Numbered from the stretch's first letter, positions 18,692 through 28,299 are shown. The stretch: DNA of 64,000 bases from Flavobacterium anhuiense (GCF_900101855.1 NZ_FMVC01000001.1:922911-986910); one strand, 5' to 3'. Notes: a model not told the origin generated them from the sequence alone. Program-made: numbers and translations.

Positions 18692-19189
18692 ATGAGTTTA
18701 AAAAAGATAATGTCCAATTTTGCAGATTACAATTTATGGGTAAACCAGCAATTTGTAAACTGGCTTTCGCCAAAAGCTGATGAATTGCTTTATGCAGAAG
18801 TCCAATCAAGTTTCTCTACTATCATGAAAACGTTGGATCATATCTGGTCTACAGAAGAATATTGGTTTTCTGTAATTTCTGAAAATGATATGATAGAAAA
18901 AAAGCCTGAAAACGAATTGTCAAAAGATGAAATATTTGAAGGATTGCTCAATTCATCTACAAGATTGAAACATCTTATCAATTCATTGTCAGAAGAAGAT
19001 TTGATGAAAGAAGTTAAAATTACCAATCCGTGGTTTGAGTGCGAATTGCCTGTTTCAGATTATGTGCTACAGGTTATTAATCACGGAACTTATCACAGAG
19101 GACAAATTGTAACCATGGGAAGAAATATCGGAATTACAGATGCTTCCAACACCGATTACAATTTTTATAATGTAATTAAGGCCCAATAA
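18692..19189 (+). CDS. DinB-fold protein, likely metal-binding
   Basis: A 165-aa DinB/YfiT-superfamily protein. It keeps the three expected His positions: the TLDHIWSTEEYWF helix near residue 47 and the INHGTYHRGQIV helix near 130. A Ni, Zn or Fe site is likely. It is downstream of another DinB-fold gene and probably cotranscribed. Function is unknown, and thiol-dependent detoxification is one family precedent. It ends at a bidirectional terminator shared with the convergent regulator. Confidence 0.8.
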   Translation: MSLKKIMSNFADYNLWVNQQFVNWLSPKADELLYAEVQSSFSTIMKTLDHIWSTEEYWFSVISENDMIEKKPENELSKDEIFEGLLNSSTRLKHLINSLSEEDLMKEVKITNPWFECELPVSDYVLQVINHGTYHRGQIVTMGRNIGITDASNTDYNFYNVIKAQ

Positions 19190-19232
19190 AAAAACTCCCA
19201 AGAGAATTTCAAATTCTTTTGGGAGTTTTTAT
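19188..19232. terminator. Bidirectional terminator, DinB pair / WYL regulator
   Basis: AAAAACTCCCAA pairs with TTGGGAGTTTTT; an inner AGAATTT/AAATTCT extends the stem. It overlaps the stop codons of the convergent genes. Confidence 0.85.
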
Positions 19233-20188
19233 AATAGTCTTTTTTTATTGATTTCGATTAAATTTAAAACTTTAGTTTTTAATATTTCAGGTTCCAAAAT
19301 TTCAGCATAATCGCCAAACATTAAAAACCAGCGAGGAAAACCATTTTCGATATCACGGCAGAGAAAAGTCATTTCTAATTTATCTCCAACTTCTTTTTCA
19401 GAAACAAAACCATGATATTTTCTATCGAAAGCTAGATAACGGGCAATTTTCTTTTCTACCAGAAGGCGGACTTTTGTAGTTGGAACTGTTTCTGTTTTGT
19501 TCAAATACGTTTCCAAAGAATCGTGTTCGATTGTAAAATCTAAATCTGTTTTTTTTAGGTTTTGAATTCTGTCTGCCCTAAACTGTCTGTAGTCTTTTCT
19601 CAAGTGACAGAAACCAAGAAAATACCAATTGTTATTATCATGAAAAACGCCAACTGGTTCCAAATTACGCTCAGTTAATTCATCTTTCCCAAAGGTTTTA
19701 TAAGAAAGTGAAATCTGTTTCTTCTCAGCAATACTTTCAAACAAAACCGATAGAGTATTTGGCGAATTATCATTAAACATTGGTTCTGCATCCTGCATTA
19801 CAATTCTAGATTCGATGTTTGAAAGATAATCTTTGTCGTTACTTCTTAAAACAGCTTTTAGCTTGTACATCGCCGAAGCATAATGTGTTCCCAAAGAAGG
19901 ATCGGTAAACTTCTGCATCAGTTTTTCAGCAGCAATAAAACTGCTGACTTCTTCGCGAGTAAACATCACGGGAGGAAGACGATAACCATCCATCAGAGCA
20001 TAACCAACTCCAGCTTCACTATAAATTGGAACGCCAGAGGCTTCCAGAGTTCTGATGTCTCGGTAGATTGTCCTTAAACTGCATTCAAAACGATCGGCTA
20101 ATTCTTGTGCTTTGACAATCTTTTTAGATTGCAATTGTATGAGAATAGCAACAATTCGGTCAAATCGCTTTGGGGTTTCGTCGAGCAT
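19229..20188 (-). CDS. YafY-type transcriptional regulator (HTH_11 + WYL domain)
   Basis: A 319-aa regulator. The N-terminal winged helix (about residues 8-68: RIVAILIQLQSKKIVKAQELADRFECSLRTIYRDIRTLEASG, shown here in part) is the HTH_11 type. A central WYL domain (about 145-225) contains ISLSYKTFGK and NWYFLGFCHLRKDYRQFRADRI. A C-terminal WCX-like extension (about 240-315) includes FPRWFLMFGDYAEILEPE. WYL proteins often sense nucleic acid or small ligands and control neighbouring stress genes. The convergent DinB pair, with an upstream palindrome, is the likely target (inference). Confidence 0.88.
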   Translation of the reverse strand: MLDETPKRFDRIVAILIQLQSKKIVKAQELADRFECSLRTIYRDIRTLEASGVPIYSEAGVGYALMDGYRLPPVMFTREEVSSFIAAEKLMQKFTDPSLGTHYASAMYKLKAVLRSNDKDYLSNIESRIVMQDAEPMFNDNSPNTLSVLFESIAEKKQISLSYKTFGKDELTERNLEPVGVFHDNNNWYFLGFCHLRKDYRQFRADRIQNLKKTDLDFTIEHDSLETYLNKTETVPTTKVRLLVEKKIARYLAFDRKYHGFVSEKEVGDKLEMTFLCRDIENGFPRWFLMFGDYAEILEPEILKTKVLNLIEINKKRLL

Positions 20189-20195
20189 TTGTTTT

Positions 20196-20270
20196 TAAGA
20201 TTCTAAGGTTCTGAGTTACTGAGATTCTAAGTCTTTTTGCTGATGCAAAGATTCAAAGATACAAATGTAA
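20196..20270. repeat. Degenerate ATTCTAAG/CTGAG/GCAAAG heptad repeat
   Basis: Series such as GATTCTAAGG, TTCTGAG, TTACTGAG, GATTCTAAG and then GCAAAGATTCAAAG, spaced at about 7 bp. It lies upstream of the WYL regulator start. Confidence 0.5.
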
Positions 20271-20284
20271 AAACTAAAGAGGAT

Positions 20285-20315
20285 AAAAAAAGCTGTTCCA
20301 AATTGAAACAGCTTT
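20285..20315 (-). terminator. Terminator of the beta-barrel protein gene
   Basis: AAAGCTGTT pairs with AACAGCTTT, followed on the minus strand by a T run. Confidence 0.75.
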
Positions 20316-20339
20316 CTATCATAAATCGAAAAAAAAAAA

Positions 20340-20957
20340 TTAAAATCTATACAAAACTCCAAATTGAGGCTGGTCGAAAATATTTTCAAATAAGTTGATG
20401 TTTAATTGAAAAGTATCAGATGATGGACCATTTTCTGGAGAAACGCTGTTGTAAGCCAAAACATTTGCAAGGACAAAAGTAACGGCAATATTTTTGGTTA
20501 CAAAATAGTTCAAACCGACATTAATATCAGCTGTTAAGCTATTGTCTGTATCGCTGCCAACTTGTGGTATTTCGGTTTTGTTTCTTCCATAGCCTAAACC
20601 AAGTTCGGCATACGTTTTAAAACGTTTTTTATCTAATTCTAAGAAATAGTAACGAGCGAAAGCTCCAACTCCAAAAACATTCGTTTTTACTTGAGTTGTT
20701 TCTACTTTGTTACTAGAGTAATTTAGTTTAGCTCCAACAGCAAATTTATCATTTAGCAAATAGCCAAACTTTGGGCTAAAGCCATAATAGTCTGCGTCGC
20801 CGCCTGTACTAATTTTGATAGATCCTTCTAAAAACATATCACCTTTTTGAAAAGTGATGCCTTTTGCAGAATTCATTTCTGAATCAACTTGGTCTTGTTG
20901 AGCATTTGCAAAACAGAATGTGAATAGTGCTAAAATAACAGAAAATTTGGTTTTCAT
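20340..20957 (-). CDS. Small outer-membrane beta-barrel protein
   Basis: A 205-aa protein with a signal peptide (MKTKFSVILALFTFCFANA). Amphipathic strands alternate through the chain (FLEGSIKIS, YGFSPKFGYLL, KFAVGAKLNYSS, YAELGLGYGRNK, DINVGLNYFV) and it ends with an aromatic residue (GVLYRF), typical of 8-stranded OmpX/OmpW/Opa-like barrels. No catalytic motif. It is preceded by about 230 bp of noncoding DNA and followed by its own terminator. A porin, adhesin or structural role is possible; specificity is unknown. Confidence 0.8.
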   Translation of the reverse strand: MKTKFSVILALFTFCFANAQQDQVDSEMNSAKGITFQKGDMFLEGSIKISTGGDADYYGFSPKFGYLLNDKFAVGAKLNYSSNKVETTQVKTNVFGVGAFARYYFLELDKKRFKTYAELGLGYGRNKTEIPQVGSDTDNSLTADINVGLNYFVTKNIAVTFVLANVLAYNSVSPENGPSSDTFQLNINLFENIFDQPQFGVLYRF

Positions 20958-21110
20958 AGTCTTGTAATGTTAAAGTTGTAAGATTAAAAATATATTTTCT
21001 GTGTTAAAAAGGCTTTCGATTTGTTCGAATGAGTTAATATTGGATTTTTCGAGTTAATAATCTGTCATATTTGTAAGTTTTGACGTTGTAATTTTTTAAC
21101 TTTAAACAAT

Positions 21111-21139
21111 AAAAAACCCGATAACACAAGTCATCGGGT
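21111..21139 (-). terminator. Terminator of lepA
   Basis: ACCCGAT (21117-21123) pairs with ATCGGGT (21133-21139). On the minus strand the stem is followed by TTTTTT. Confidence 0.8.
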
Positions 21140-21186
21140 CTAATCTATATTCTTTGTTCTTTACTCTTTTTATCTAAAAAGAAAAT

Positions 21187-22983
21187 CTAGTCATTCAATT
21201 TTAAAACAGCCATAAATGCTTCTTGCGGAATCTCAACGTTTCCTACTTGACGCATACGTTTTTTACCTTTTTTCTGTTTTTCAAGAAGTTTACGCTTACG
21301 CGAAATATCTCCACCGTAACATTTTGCAGTAACGTCTTTACGAAGTGCTTTAATAGTTTCACGAGCGATAATCTTAGCTCCAATTGCAGCTTGAATCGGA
21401 ATATCAAATTGCTGTCTTGGGATAAGTTCACGCAGTTTTTCGGTCATTTTTTTACCGATGTTGTAAGCGTTATCTTCGTGAATCAATGCAGAAAGCGCAT
21501 CAACGGTTTGAGCATTCAAAAGAACGTCAAGTTTAACCAATTTTGAAGTTCTCATTCCTATAGGAGAGTAGTCGAAAGAAGCGTAACCTTTAGAAACTGT
21601 TTTCAAACGATCATAGAAATCGAATACAATTTCGGCCAATGGCATATCAAAATTCAACTCAACACGTTCTGTTGTTAAATACGTTTGGTTGGTGATTAAA
21701 CCACGTTTTTCAATACATAAACTCATTACGTTTCCAACGAAATCGGCTTTTGTAATGATTGTTGCTTTAATGAAAGGCTCTTCAACTCTATCCAATTTTG
21801 AAGGCTCTGGTAAATCTGATGGATTGTTTACAACGATTGGAGTTTCCGGATGTTTCTTAGTATACGCTAAGTACGAAACGTTAGGAACCGTAGTAATTAC
21901 AGTCATGTCGAACTCACGTTCTAAACGTTCTTGGATAATTTCCATGTGAAGCATTCCTAAGAATCCGCAACGGAAACCGAATCCTAATGCCGCAGAACTT
22001 TCAGGAGTAAATACTAATGAAGCGTCATTTAACTGTAATTTTTCCATTGAAGAACGCAAATCCTCGTAATCTTCTGTATCAACAGGATAAATACCTGCGA
22101 ATACCATTGGTTTTACATCCTCAAAACCAGCAACCATATTCGTTGTCGGAACTTTTGCATCTGTAATCGTATCACCAACTTTTACTTCACGAGCTTCTTT
22201 AATTCCAGAAATCAAATATCCAACGTCTCCTGCCGAAACTACATTTTTAGGAACTTGGTTTAATTTTAAAGTTCCAATTTCGTCAGCAAAATATTCATTA
22301 TCTGTTGCCATGAATTTAATTTTCTGGCCTTTTTTGATTTCCCCATTTACAACTCTAAAGATTACTTCAATTCCACGGAACGGATTGTAAACTGAGTCAA
22401 AAATTAAAGCTTGCAAAGGCTCTTCTGGATCTCCTTTTGGAGCAGGGATTTTTTCGATAATGGCTGCTAAAATATTTTCAACGCCAAAACCCGTTTTTCC
22501 TGAAGCATGAATAATATCTTCCAATTTACAACCAAGTAAATCTATAATATCATCACTAACTTCTTCAGGGTTTGCACTTGGTAAATCAACTTTATTTAAA
22601 ACCGGAATGATTTCTAAGTCGTTTTCAAGTGCTAAATATAAGTTTGAAATGGTTTGTGCTTGAATACTTTGTGCCGCATCAACAATCAATAAAGCGCCTT
22701 CGCAGGCAGCGATAGATCTAGAAACTTCATACGAAAAGTCTACGTGGCCGGGAGTATCAATTAGGTTTAAGATATATTCCTCGCCTTTGTATTTGTATTC
22801 CATCTGAATGGCATGACTCTTAATGGTAATTCCACGCTCGCGTTCCAAGTCCATGTTGTCAAGCAATTGTGCTTTTTCTTCACGGGCAGAAACGGTTTGT
22901 GTAGCACTTAGTAATCGGTCTGCTAATGTACTCTTACCGTGGTCAATGTGTGCAATAATGCAAAAATTACGTATCTTCTTCAT
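21187..22983 (-). CDS. lepA: Elongation factor 4 (LepA)
   Basis: A ribosome-associated translational GTPase linked to translation quality and subunit biogenesis. The 598-aa chain has G1 [15 protein letters not shown] at about residue 10, the switch [12 protein letters not shown]3 DTPGHVDF near 77, and G4 NKVDLPSA near 131. The LepA-specific C-terminal domain has [15 protein letters not shown] and [23 protein letters not shown] near the end. Length and motifs are complete. It is monocistronic with its own terminator. Confidence 0.97.
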   Translation of the reverse strand: MKKIRNFCIIAHIDHGKSTLADRLLSATQTVSAREEKAQLLDNMDLERERGITIKSHAIQMEYKYKGEEYILNLIDTPGHVDFSYEVSRSIAACEGALLIVDAAQSIQAQTISNLYLALENDLEIIPVLNKVDLPSANPEEVSDDIIDLLGCKLEDIIHASGKTGFGVENILAAIIEKIPAPKGDPEEPLQALIFDSVYNPFRGIEVIFRVVNGEIKKGQKIKFMATDNEYFADEIGTLKLNQVPKNVVSAGDVGYLISGIKEAREVKVGDTITDAKVPTTNMVAGFEDVKPMVFAGIYPVDTEDYEDLRSSMEKLQLNDASLVFTPESSAALGFGFRCGFLGMLHMEIIQERLEREFDMTVITTVPNVSYLAYTKKHPETPIVVNNPSDLPEPSKLDRVEEPFIKATIITKADFVGNVMSLCIEKRGLITNQTYLTTERVELNFDMPLAEIVFDFYDRLKTVSKGYASFDYSPIGMRTSKLVKLDVLLNAQTVDALSALIHEDNAYNIGKKMTEKLRELIPRQQFDIPIQAAIGAKIIARETIKALRKDVTAKCYGGDISRKRKLLEKQKKGKKRMRQVGNVEIPQEAFMAVLKLND

Positions 22984-23146
22984 TTTTATATATCGGTTCT
23001 CTAATCGATTTTAAGTCTTTTTTTGGGAATAATCTGCCTCAAAGCAATTACTTTAAAGCATGTTATTAAGGCGCAAAGATAGCGCAAAGTTTTGGATTCT
23101 GGAATGCTGATCTTCGATAGTTGAAAGATGTGAATTAAAATTGGCG

Positions 23147-23848
23147 TTAAAATTCAAAATTAAATCCTTTTTCAGTTAATTTTTTGTACATCTCATCATC
23201 AAATTTATAAAGTTTAGCAGCTCTGTGCGAAACGTCTTTTTGTTTTTCATCTAATGCTGTGAGCAGTTTCATGTGAAGAATTTTTCGTCTGAAATTAGAT
23301 TTATCCAATTCAATTCCAAGAATTTCTTCGTACAAATGCATGAGCTGCAATAAAGTAAATTTTTCTGGAAGAAGATTAAAACCAATTGGAGCCTGACGCA
23401 CACGGTTTCTGAGCTGTAATAAACTGAAATTTAAAATTTCATTGTGGTCAAAGATCAACTCAGGAATATCTTTTATTTTATACCATTTGGCTTCGATAAC
23501 TCTCAAACTGGCTTTAATATTATAATCTTCACGATTCACCAAAGTGTAATAGCCAATCGTTACAACACGTCTTTCTGGAACACGTTTTGGATTTGTGAAT
23601 GCTTTTAGCTGTTCTAGGTAAATATTTTCAAGTCCTGTAAGTTCTTGCAAAATACGTTGCGCAGCATCATCGGCACTTTCATCCAGCTGAAGCCATCCGC
23701 CAAGAAGTCCCCATTTGCCTTTACTTTCACCTTGAGCGTGCTGAACCAAGAGAACTTCGAGGCTCTCTTTGTTAAATCCGAAGAAAACACAGTCAATTGT
23801 GATTCCCTCTACGGCTGGTTTGTGATGATGATTAGTTATTTCTGCCAA
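23147..23848 (-). CDS. Nudix-fold transcriptional regulator (NrtR/AraR-like), copy 1
   Basis: A 233-aa protein with an N-terminal Nudix fold (about residues 15-145) and a C-terminal winged helix (about 155-230: LLPEKFTLLQLMHLYEEILG ... FRRKILHMKLL ... KLYKF). The Nudix box runs from Gly51 but reads R65-I-L-Q-E-L, so two of the three metal-binding Glu of REUxEE are lost and hydrolysis is unlikely. Bacteroidota regulators of this fold include the arabinose regulator AraR and the NAD regulator NrtR. Its C-terminal half is nearly identical to the adjacent paralogue's, implying a shared DNA site. The SusC locus downstream of the pair on the other strand is a likely target (inference). Confidence 0.82.
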   Translation of the reverse strand: MAEITNHHHKPAVEGITIDCVFFGFNKESLEVLLVQHAQGESKGKWGLLGGWLQLDESADDAAQRILQELTGLENIYLEQLKAFTNPKRVPERRVVTIGYYTLVNREDYNIKASLRVIEAKWYKIKDIPELIFDHNEILNFSLLQLRNRVRQAPIGFNLLPEKFTLLQLMHLYEEILGIELDKSNFRRKILHMKLLTALDEKQKDVSHRAAKLYKFDDEMYKKLTEKGFNFEF

Positions 23849-23881
23849 TGTATTGTTGTCGTAATTATTGTTTATTGAAAA

Positions 23882-24598
23882 TTAGAATACAAAATTAAAT
23901 CCCTTTTCAGTTAATTGATTATAAATTTCTGGATCAAATTTGTATAGCTGAGCTGCTCTATGTGAAACATCTTGCTGTTTTTCGTCTAATGCCACCAAGA
24001 GTTTCATGTGCAGAATTTTTCGTCTGAAATTGGGCTTATCCATTTCGATTCCTAAAATTTCTTCATAAAGTTGCATCAATTGCAATAAAGTGAATTTTTC
24101 AGGAAGCAAATTAAATCCAATTGGGGCTTGACGAACCCTGTTTCGAAGGTGTTTTAAACTGTAATCTAAAATCTCATTATGGTCGTAAATCAAATCTGGA
24201 ATTTCGTTGATTTTATACCATTGCGCATCAGAAGCCGTAAAACCTGCTTTAATATTATAATCTTCTCTTTTTACAAGGGCATAATAACCAATTGTAATGA
24301 CACGTCTCAGCGGAAAACGATCTGGATCTCCAAATGCTTTCAGCTGTTCCAGATAAATATTATCAAGACCTGTAAGCTCATTCAATAAACGATGAGCCGC
24401 ATTGTCTGTGCTTTCTTTTTTATAAATCCATCCTCCTGGAAGCCCCCATTTTCCTTTACTAATACCTTCAGCATGCTGCACTAAAAGCACTTCGAGACTG
24501 CCTTTGTCAAAACCAAAAATGACACAGTCAATCGTGATGGCATTCATCGCGCTGTTTTCATTTTTATAAGCAGTTTTGTCGTCTACATTTTCAACCAT
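23882..24598 (-). CDS. Nudix-fold transcriptional regulator (NrtR/AraR-like), copy 2
   Basis: A 238-aa paralogue 33 bp upstream of copy 1 on the same strand, so it is probably the first gene of a two-gene operon. The ATG at 24598 is chosen over an upstream TTG at 24619. The degenerate Nudix box reads R70-L-L-N-E-L (numbering from this ATG), again missing two catalytic Glu. The winged-helix region (RQAPIGFNLLPEKFTLLQLM ... FRRKILHMKLL ... GFNFVF) matches copy 1 almost residue for residue. The N-terminal halves differ more, suggesting different ligands with the same operator. Divergent from the SusC/SusD locus. Confidence 0.82.
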   Translation of the reverse strand: MVENVDDKTAYKNENSAMNAITIDCVIFGFDKGSLEVLLVQHAEGISKGKWGLPGGWIYKKESTDNAAHRLLNELTGLDNIYLEQLKAFGDPDRFPLRRVITIGYYALVKREDYNIKAGFTASDAQWYKINEIPDLIYDHNEILDYSLKHLRNRVRQAPIGFNLLPEKFTLLQLMQLYEEILGIEMDKPNFRRKILHMKLLVALDEKQQDVSHRAAQLYKFDPEIYNQLTEKGFNFVF

Positions 24599-25209
24599 AT
24601 ATGAGATAAATTTTGACAAATTAAATAAATAAAATCATTATTAGCCTTTTTGAAAGCCTTATATTTTTTGAATGAAACAAAAAATTGAAAATCAAATGTT
24701 TAAGAATGTGTAAAAAAAGCTTTTGAATTCTATTAAACTCCTAAATGACTGACGGTCAATTTTATGAAAACATTGATTTTTCTATATTTTTTATTTCAAT
24801 TCCCCTTCAGGTTTTACAACATTCATAAAAATGAATTACAATTAATCAGAATCAAAAAAAAATAACCCTAAAATATTGTTAATATAGAAAATTTGTTTTA
24901 CACTTGTAGTCAAATTTACCATAAGATAAATTCAGATTGACTATAAGTAAAAAAAGGCAAAACTACACTTAACTTAAACTTACCACAAATGTTTTTTTAG
25001 AAATGGATTTAAATAGCTTTTTTGATGAAATTATCATTATCAAATTTGCCAAAAGAATCGATTTTGAAGTTGCTTATAGTCTACAAGTACTACATGTTGG
25101 AAAAGAGATTCAGGCCCTCTTTTTCGGCATGACCTGCTTGGGAAGTTTTTCCAGATTTCTCCTAGGGTAAAAAACACTAACTATAACTTAAACTTAATCA
25201 ATTCTTATT
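24599..25209 (+). promoter_or_regulatory. Long SusC leader / divergent intergenic region
   Basis: About 600 bp between the Nudix regulators and SusC. Four copies of the heptamer CTTRTAG form two inverted pairs: 24903-24909 with 24941-24947, and 25073-25079 with 25081-25087. The latter give CTTATAG-T-CTACAAG. A TACACTTG near 24900 resembles a -7 box with one mismatch. A small ORF (25003-25170) lies inside. The last 30 nt (AACTTAAACTTAATCAATTC) are typical of SusC gene leaders. Confidence 0.45.
25003..25170 (+). CDS. Possible small ORF in the SusC leader
   Basis: An uninterrupted 55-codon ATG-to-TAA frame (MDLNSFFDEIIIIKFAKR ... SFSRFLLG) 39 nt before the SusC start. It is hydrophobic toward the C-terminus. 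I recognise no family. One candidate operator (25073-25087) lies within it, so it may be chance coding in a regulatory leader, a leader peptide, or a decayed gene end. Confidence 0.25.
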   Translation: MDLNSFFDEIIIIKFAKRIDFEVAYSLQVLHVGKEIQALFFGMTCLGSFSRFLLG

Positions 25210-28200
25210 ATGAAAAGCAAAAATTGTATTAAAACAACAAAGCTTCCATATTTTATGGCGGTGCTGCTTAGCGTATTTATGATGCAGTTTGGATTTGCTC
25301 AAGAATCCAAAACTGTTAGTGGGACAATTACCTCTTCCGAAGACGGATTTGGAGTTCCAGGAGCAACTGTACAAGTACAGGGTACAAAATCGAGTACTGT
25401 TACCGATTTTGATGGAAAATATAAAGTGGAGGCTAAAACAGGAGATGTTTTAGTAATCACTTTTGTAGGTTTCAAATCGCAGAATATTACGGTTGGAACT
25501 CAAAAAGTGATCAATGCGGTTTTGCAGCCAGAAACTGCAGAACTTAAAGAAATTGTAGTAATCGGTTACGGTACTCAAAAGAAGAAAGTTAACACTGCTG
25601 CGACTTCATTGGTGTCTGGAAAAGACATTCAGCAAGTAGCAAGTCTTGATGTTGTAAATGCTTTACAAGGCCAGGCTTCTGGGGTTTCTGTAACTTCATC
25701 TTCTGGTCAGCCTGGAGCGAATATGGTGGTAAATATTCGTGGAGCAGGTACAGCTGGAAATAGTGATCCTCTTTATGTGGTTGATGGTGTAGTAGTAGAT
25801 AACGGAATTGGATATCTTGATCCCTCTGTTATTGAAAGGGTTGATATTTTAAAAGATGCTTCGGCAGCTTCTATCTACGGAGCAAGAGCTGCAAATGGAG
25901 TTATCTTGGTTACAACCAAAAAAGGTAAAGATGGTAAAATGAATGTGTCTTTCAGTACTTATACAGGTTTTCAGCAGATTGCCAAAAAACTGGATTTAAT
26001 GAATACACAAGAATATACAACTATCATGAATGAAGCTCGTGTAAATTCAGGATATGCTCCGTTATACACAAAAGAGCAGATCGCAGGATTTCCTGATCAC
26101 GATTGGCAGAAAGATTTATTTAATGAAGGCGCAATGAAACAAAATCATTCGCTTTTGATTACAGGTGGTGACGAAAAATCTACGTTTGCAACAGGTTTAT
26201 CGTACTACGGACAAGAAGGTATGATTGGAGGATCTACCAATCAATCTCAATATGACCGTATTACTTTTACAGCAAACTCTACTTCAGAAGTAATTAAAGG
26301 GTACTTAAAAATCGGAGAAAATTTCACTTTATCAAACATCAAGTCAAGCGGTGTTGCCGACGATGGTATCTACAGCAATGCGATTAGAAGTTTCTTAAAT
26401 GCAGCCCCAATTGATCAGCCCTATGATGAGAACGGAGATTTTGCTCGTTCTATTATTTCTCAAGATATCAGCAATCCGGTTGGATCTTTATATTACAACA
26501 ACTTTAATCAGACTAAGACGAATCGTTATGTTGGTAATATTTTTGCCGAATTAAAGTTTGCAAAGAATTTTACTTTCAGAACTAGTTATGGGGTTGATAT
26601 GACAGATAGCAATTACCGTGCTTTCAGACCTGTTTATTCACTTTCTTCAAATGACAACAATACGGTTTCGAGCGTAACTCAAAGTGCAACAAAATCGTTA
26701 GGATGGATTTTTGAGAATACACTTCAATATAAATTCAATCTTGCTACTTCTCATAATTTTGATGTTTTAGTAGGTACTTCTGCAAAAAAGAATACGTCTG
26801 ATTATATGGAAGGACAAGGAAGAAACTTAATTTTTGATGATTTCGAGCACGCATATCTAGACAATGCAAAGGATCCTACATCAAATGTTGTAAAAGGAAA
26901 CCGCAGAGATTATGCAATCCAGTCTTACTTCGGACGTTTATTGTACGATTATAACAATAAGTATTTATTCTCTGCAACAGTTCGTCGTGACGGTTCGTCA
27001 GAATTTGGTCCAGATAATAAATATGCTATTTTCCCATCATTCTCTGCAGGTTGGAATTTAGATAAGGAAGCTTTCTTCAAAGAAAACAAGGTTTTAAATA
27101 CTTTCAAATTAAGAGCGAGCTGGGGACAAAATGGTAACGACCAATTTGCAAGAAGATTTGCTTACATGTCTGTAGTAAACTCAACAGATAAAACATATCA
27201 TTTCGGAACTGGTGATGAAACTCTTTTAGTAGGTTCAAGCCCAGATCAGTTAGCAAACCGTAACTTAAAATGGGAAACTTCTGAGCAGTTAGATTTAGGT
27301 TTTGATGCTACCTTGTTTACCAACTTTACTTTAACTTTTGATTACTACGACAAGAAAACCAAAGATTGGTTAGTATTGGCCTCTATACCAGCTTATGCAG
27401 GAGCCACTGCCCCTTATATTAATGGTGGTGACGTAAGCAATAAAGGTTTTGAAATTGGTTTGGCTTATCGCACACATTTTGGAAAAGACTGGAATTTTGC
27501 TATTAATGCAAATCTTTCTCGTAATCAAAATGAAGTCTTGAGAATTGCAAACAACGAAGGAATCATTCACGGAGAATCAAATGTACTATTCCAAGGTTTA
27601 GACGAGATGAACCGTGTTGAGGTTGGAAAACCAATGGGTTATTTCTACGGATTAAAAACAGACGGAATTTTCCAAAATGCTACAGAAGTTGCAGCGGGTG
27701 TTCAGCCAAATGCACAGCCGGGAGACGTTCGTTTCGTAGACTTAAATGGTGACGGAAAAATTGATGCCAATGATAAGACTAAAGTAGGAGATCCAAACCC
27801 TGATATTAATTACGGTGTTAATTTAGAATTATCATACAAAGCTTTTGATTTATCTGTTAATACTTACGGTATTGCTGGCGGGCAAAACGTCTTTGGAGTT
27901 CACGATTACACACGTGCTTACACAAACAACACTACAGATGTGTTGAACAGATGGACAACTGAAGGAACTTCGAACAGAATTCCAAGAGTAACTTACGGAA
28001 CCGATGCAAACGGGAACTATACTAAATTCTCAGATTTATATATTCAGGATTCAGATTTCTTCAGAATTAAAAACGCTACAATCGGATGTGATTTAACGAA
28101 GTTGACAGATAGATTAAAGTTCTTCTCTAAATTCAGATTGTACGTGGCAGGAAATAACATTTACACATTCACAAAGTACAAAGGAATGGATCCAGAAATT

Positions 28201-28299
28201 GGTTTCGGAAACGTAAATCAATCTTGGGCTAAAGGAATTGATGTTGGATATTATCCACAGCCAAGAACCTATTTAATGGGTCTGAATGTTAACTTTTAA
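25210..28299 (+). CDS. SusC/RagA-family TonB-dependent outer-membrane transporter
   Basis: Imports oligosaccharides across the outer membrane using TonB energy. The 1029-aa protein has a signal peptide ending near FGFAQ. A carboxypeptidase-regulatory-like domain follows (residues about 35-110: SGTITSSEDGFGVPGATVQV ... FDGKYKV). The plug has NALQGQASGVSV, NIRGAGTAG and PLYVVDGVVVD, plus ILKDASAASIYGARAANGVI. A 22-strand barrel ends in PRTYLMGLNVNF with a terminal Phe. The SusD partner starts 12 nt after the stop. As first gene of the locus, it defines the PUL promoter. Confidence 0.95.
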   Translation: MKSKNCIKTTKLPYFMAVLLSVFMMQFGFAQESKTVSGTITSSEDGFGVPGATVQVQGTKSSTVTDFDGKYKVEAKTGDVLVITFVGFKSQNITVGTQKVINAVLQPETAELKEIVVIGYGTQKKKVNTAATSLVSGKDIQQVASLDVVNALQGQASGVSVTSSSGQPGANMVVNIRGAGTAGNSDPLYVVDGVVVDNGIGYLDPSVIERVDILKDASAASIYGARAANGVILVTTKKGKDGKMNVSFSTYTGFQQIAKKLDLMNTQEYTTIMNEARVNSGYAPLYTKEQIAGFPDHDWQKDLFNEGAMKQNHSLLITGGDEKSTFATGLSYYGQEGMIGGSTNQSQYDRITFTANSTSEVIKGYLKIGENFTLSNIKSSGVADDGIYSNAIRSFLNAAPIDQPYDENGDFARSIISQDISNPVGSLYYNNFNQTKTNRYVGNIFAELKFAKNFTFRTSYGVDMTDSNYRAFRPVYSLSSNDNNTVSSVTQSATKSLGWIFENTLQYKFNLATSHNFDVLVGTSAKKNTSDYMEGQGRNLIFDDFEHAYLDNAKDPTSNVVKGNRRDYAIQSYFGRLLYDYNNKYLFSATVRRDGSSEFGPDNKYAIFPSFSAGWNLDKEAFFKENKVLNTFKLRASWGQNGNDQFARRFAYMSVVNSTDKTYHFGTGDETLLVGSSPDQLANRNLKWETSEQLDLGFDATLFTNFTLTFDYYDKKTKDWLVLASIPAYAGATAPYINGGDVSNKGFEIGLAYRTHFGKDWNFAINANLSRNQNEVLRIANNEGIIHGESNVLFQGLDEMNRVEVGKPMGYFYGLKTDGIFQNATEVAAGVQPNAQPGDVRFVDLNGDGKIDANDKTKVGDPNPDINYGVNLELSYKAFDLSVNTYGIAGGQNVFGVHDYTRAYTNNTTDVLNRWTTEGTSNRIPRVTYGTDANGNYTKFSDLYIQDSDFFRIKNATIGCDLTKLTDRLKFFSKFRLYVAGNNIYTFTKYKGMDPEIGFGNVNQSWAKGIDVGYYPQPRTYLMGLNVNF

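Noticed and set aside
23849..23881. The two tandem Nudix genes as a frameshifted single gene
   Set aside because: Each copy has its own start, full Nudix fold and full winged helix; it is a tandem duplication.
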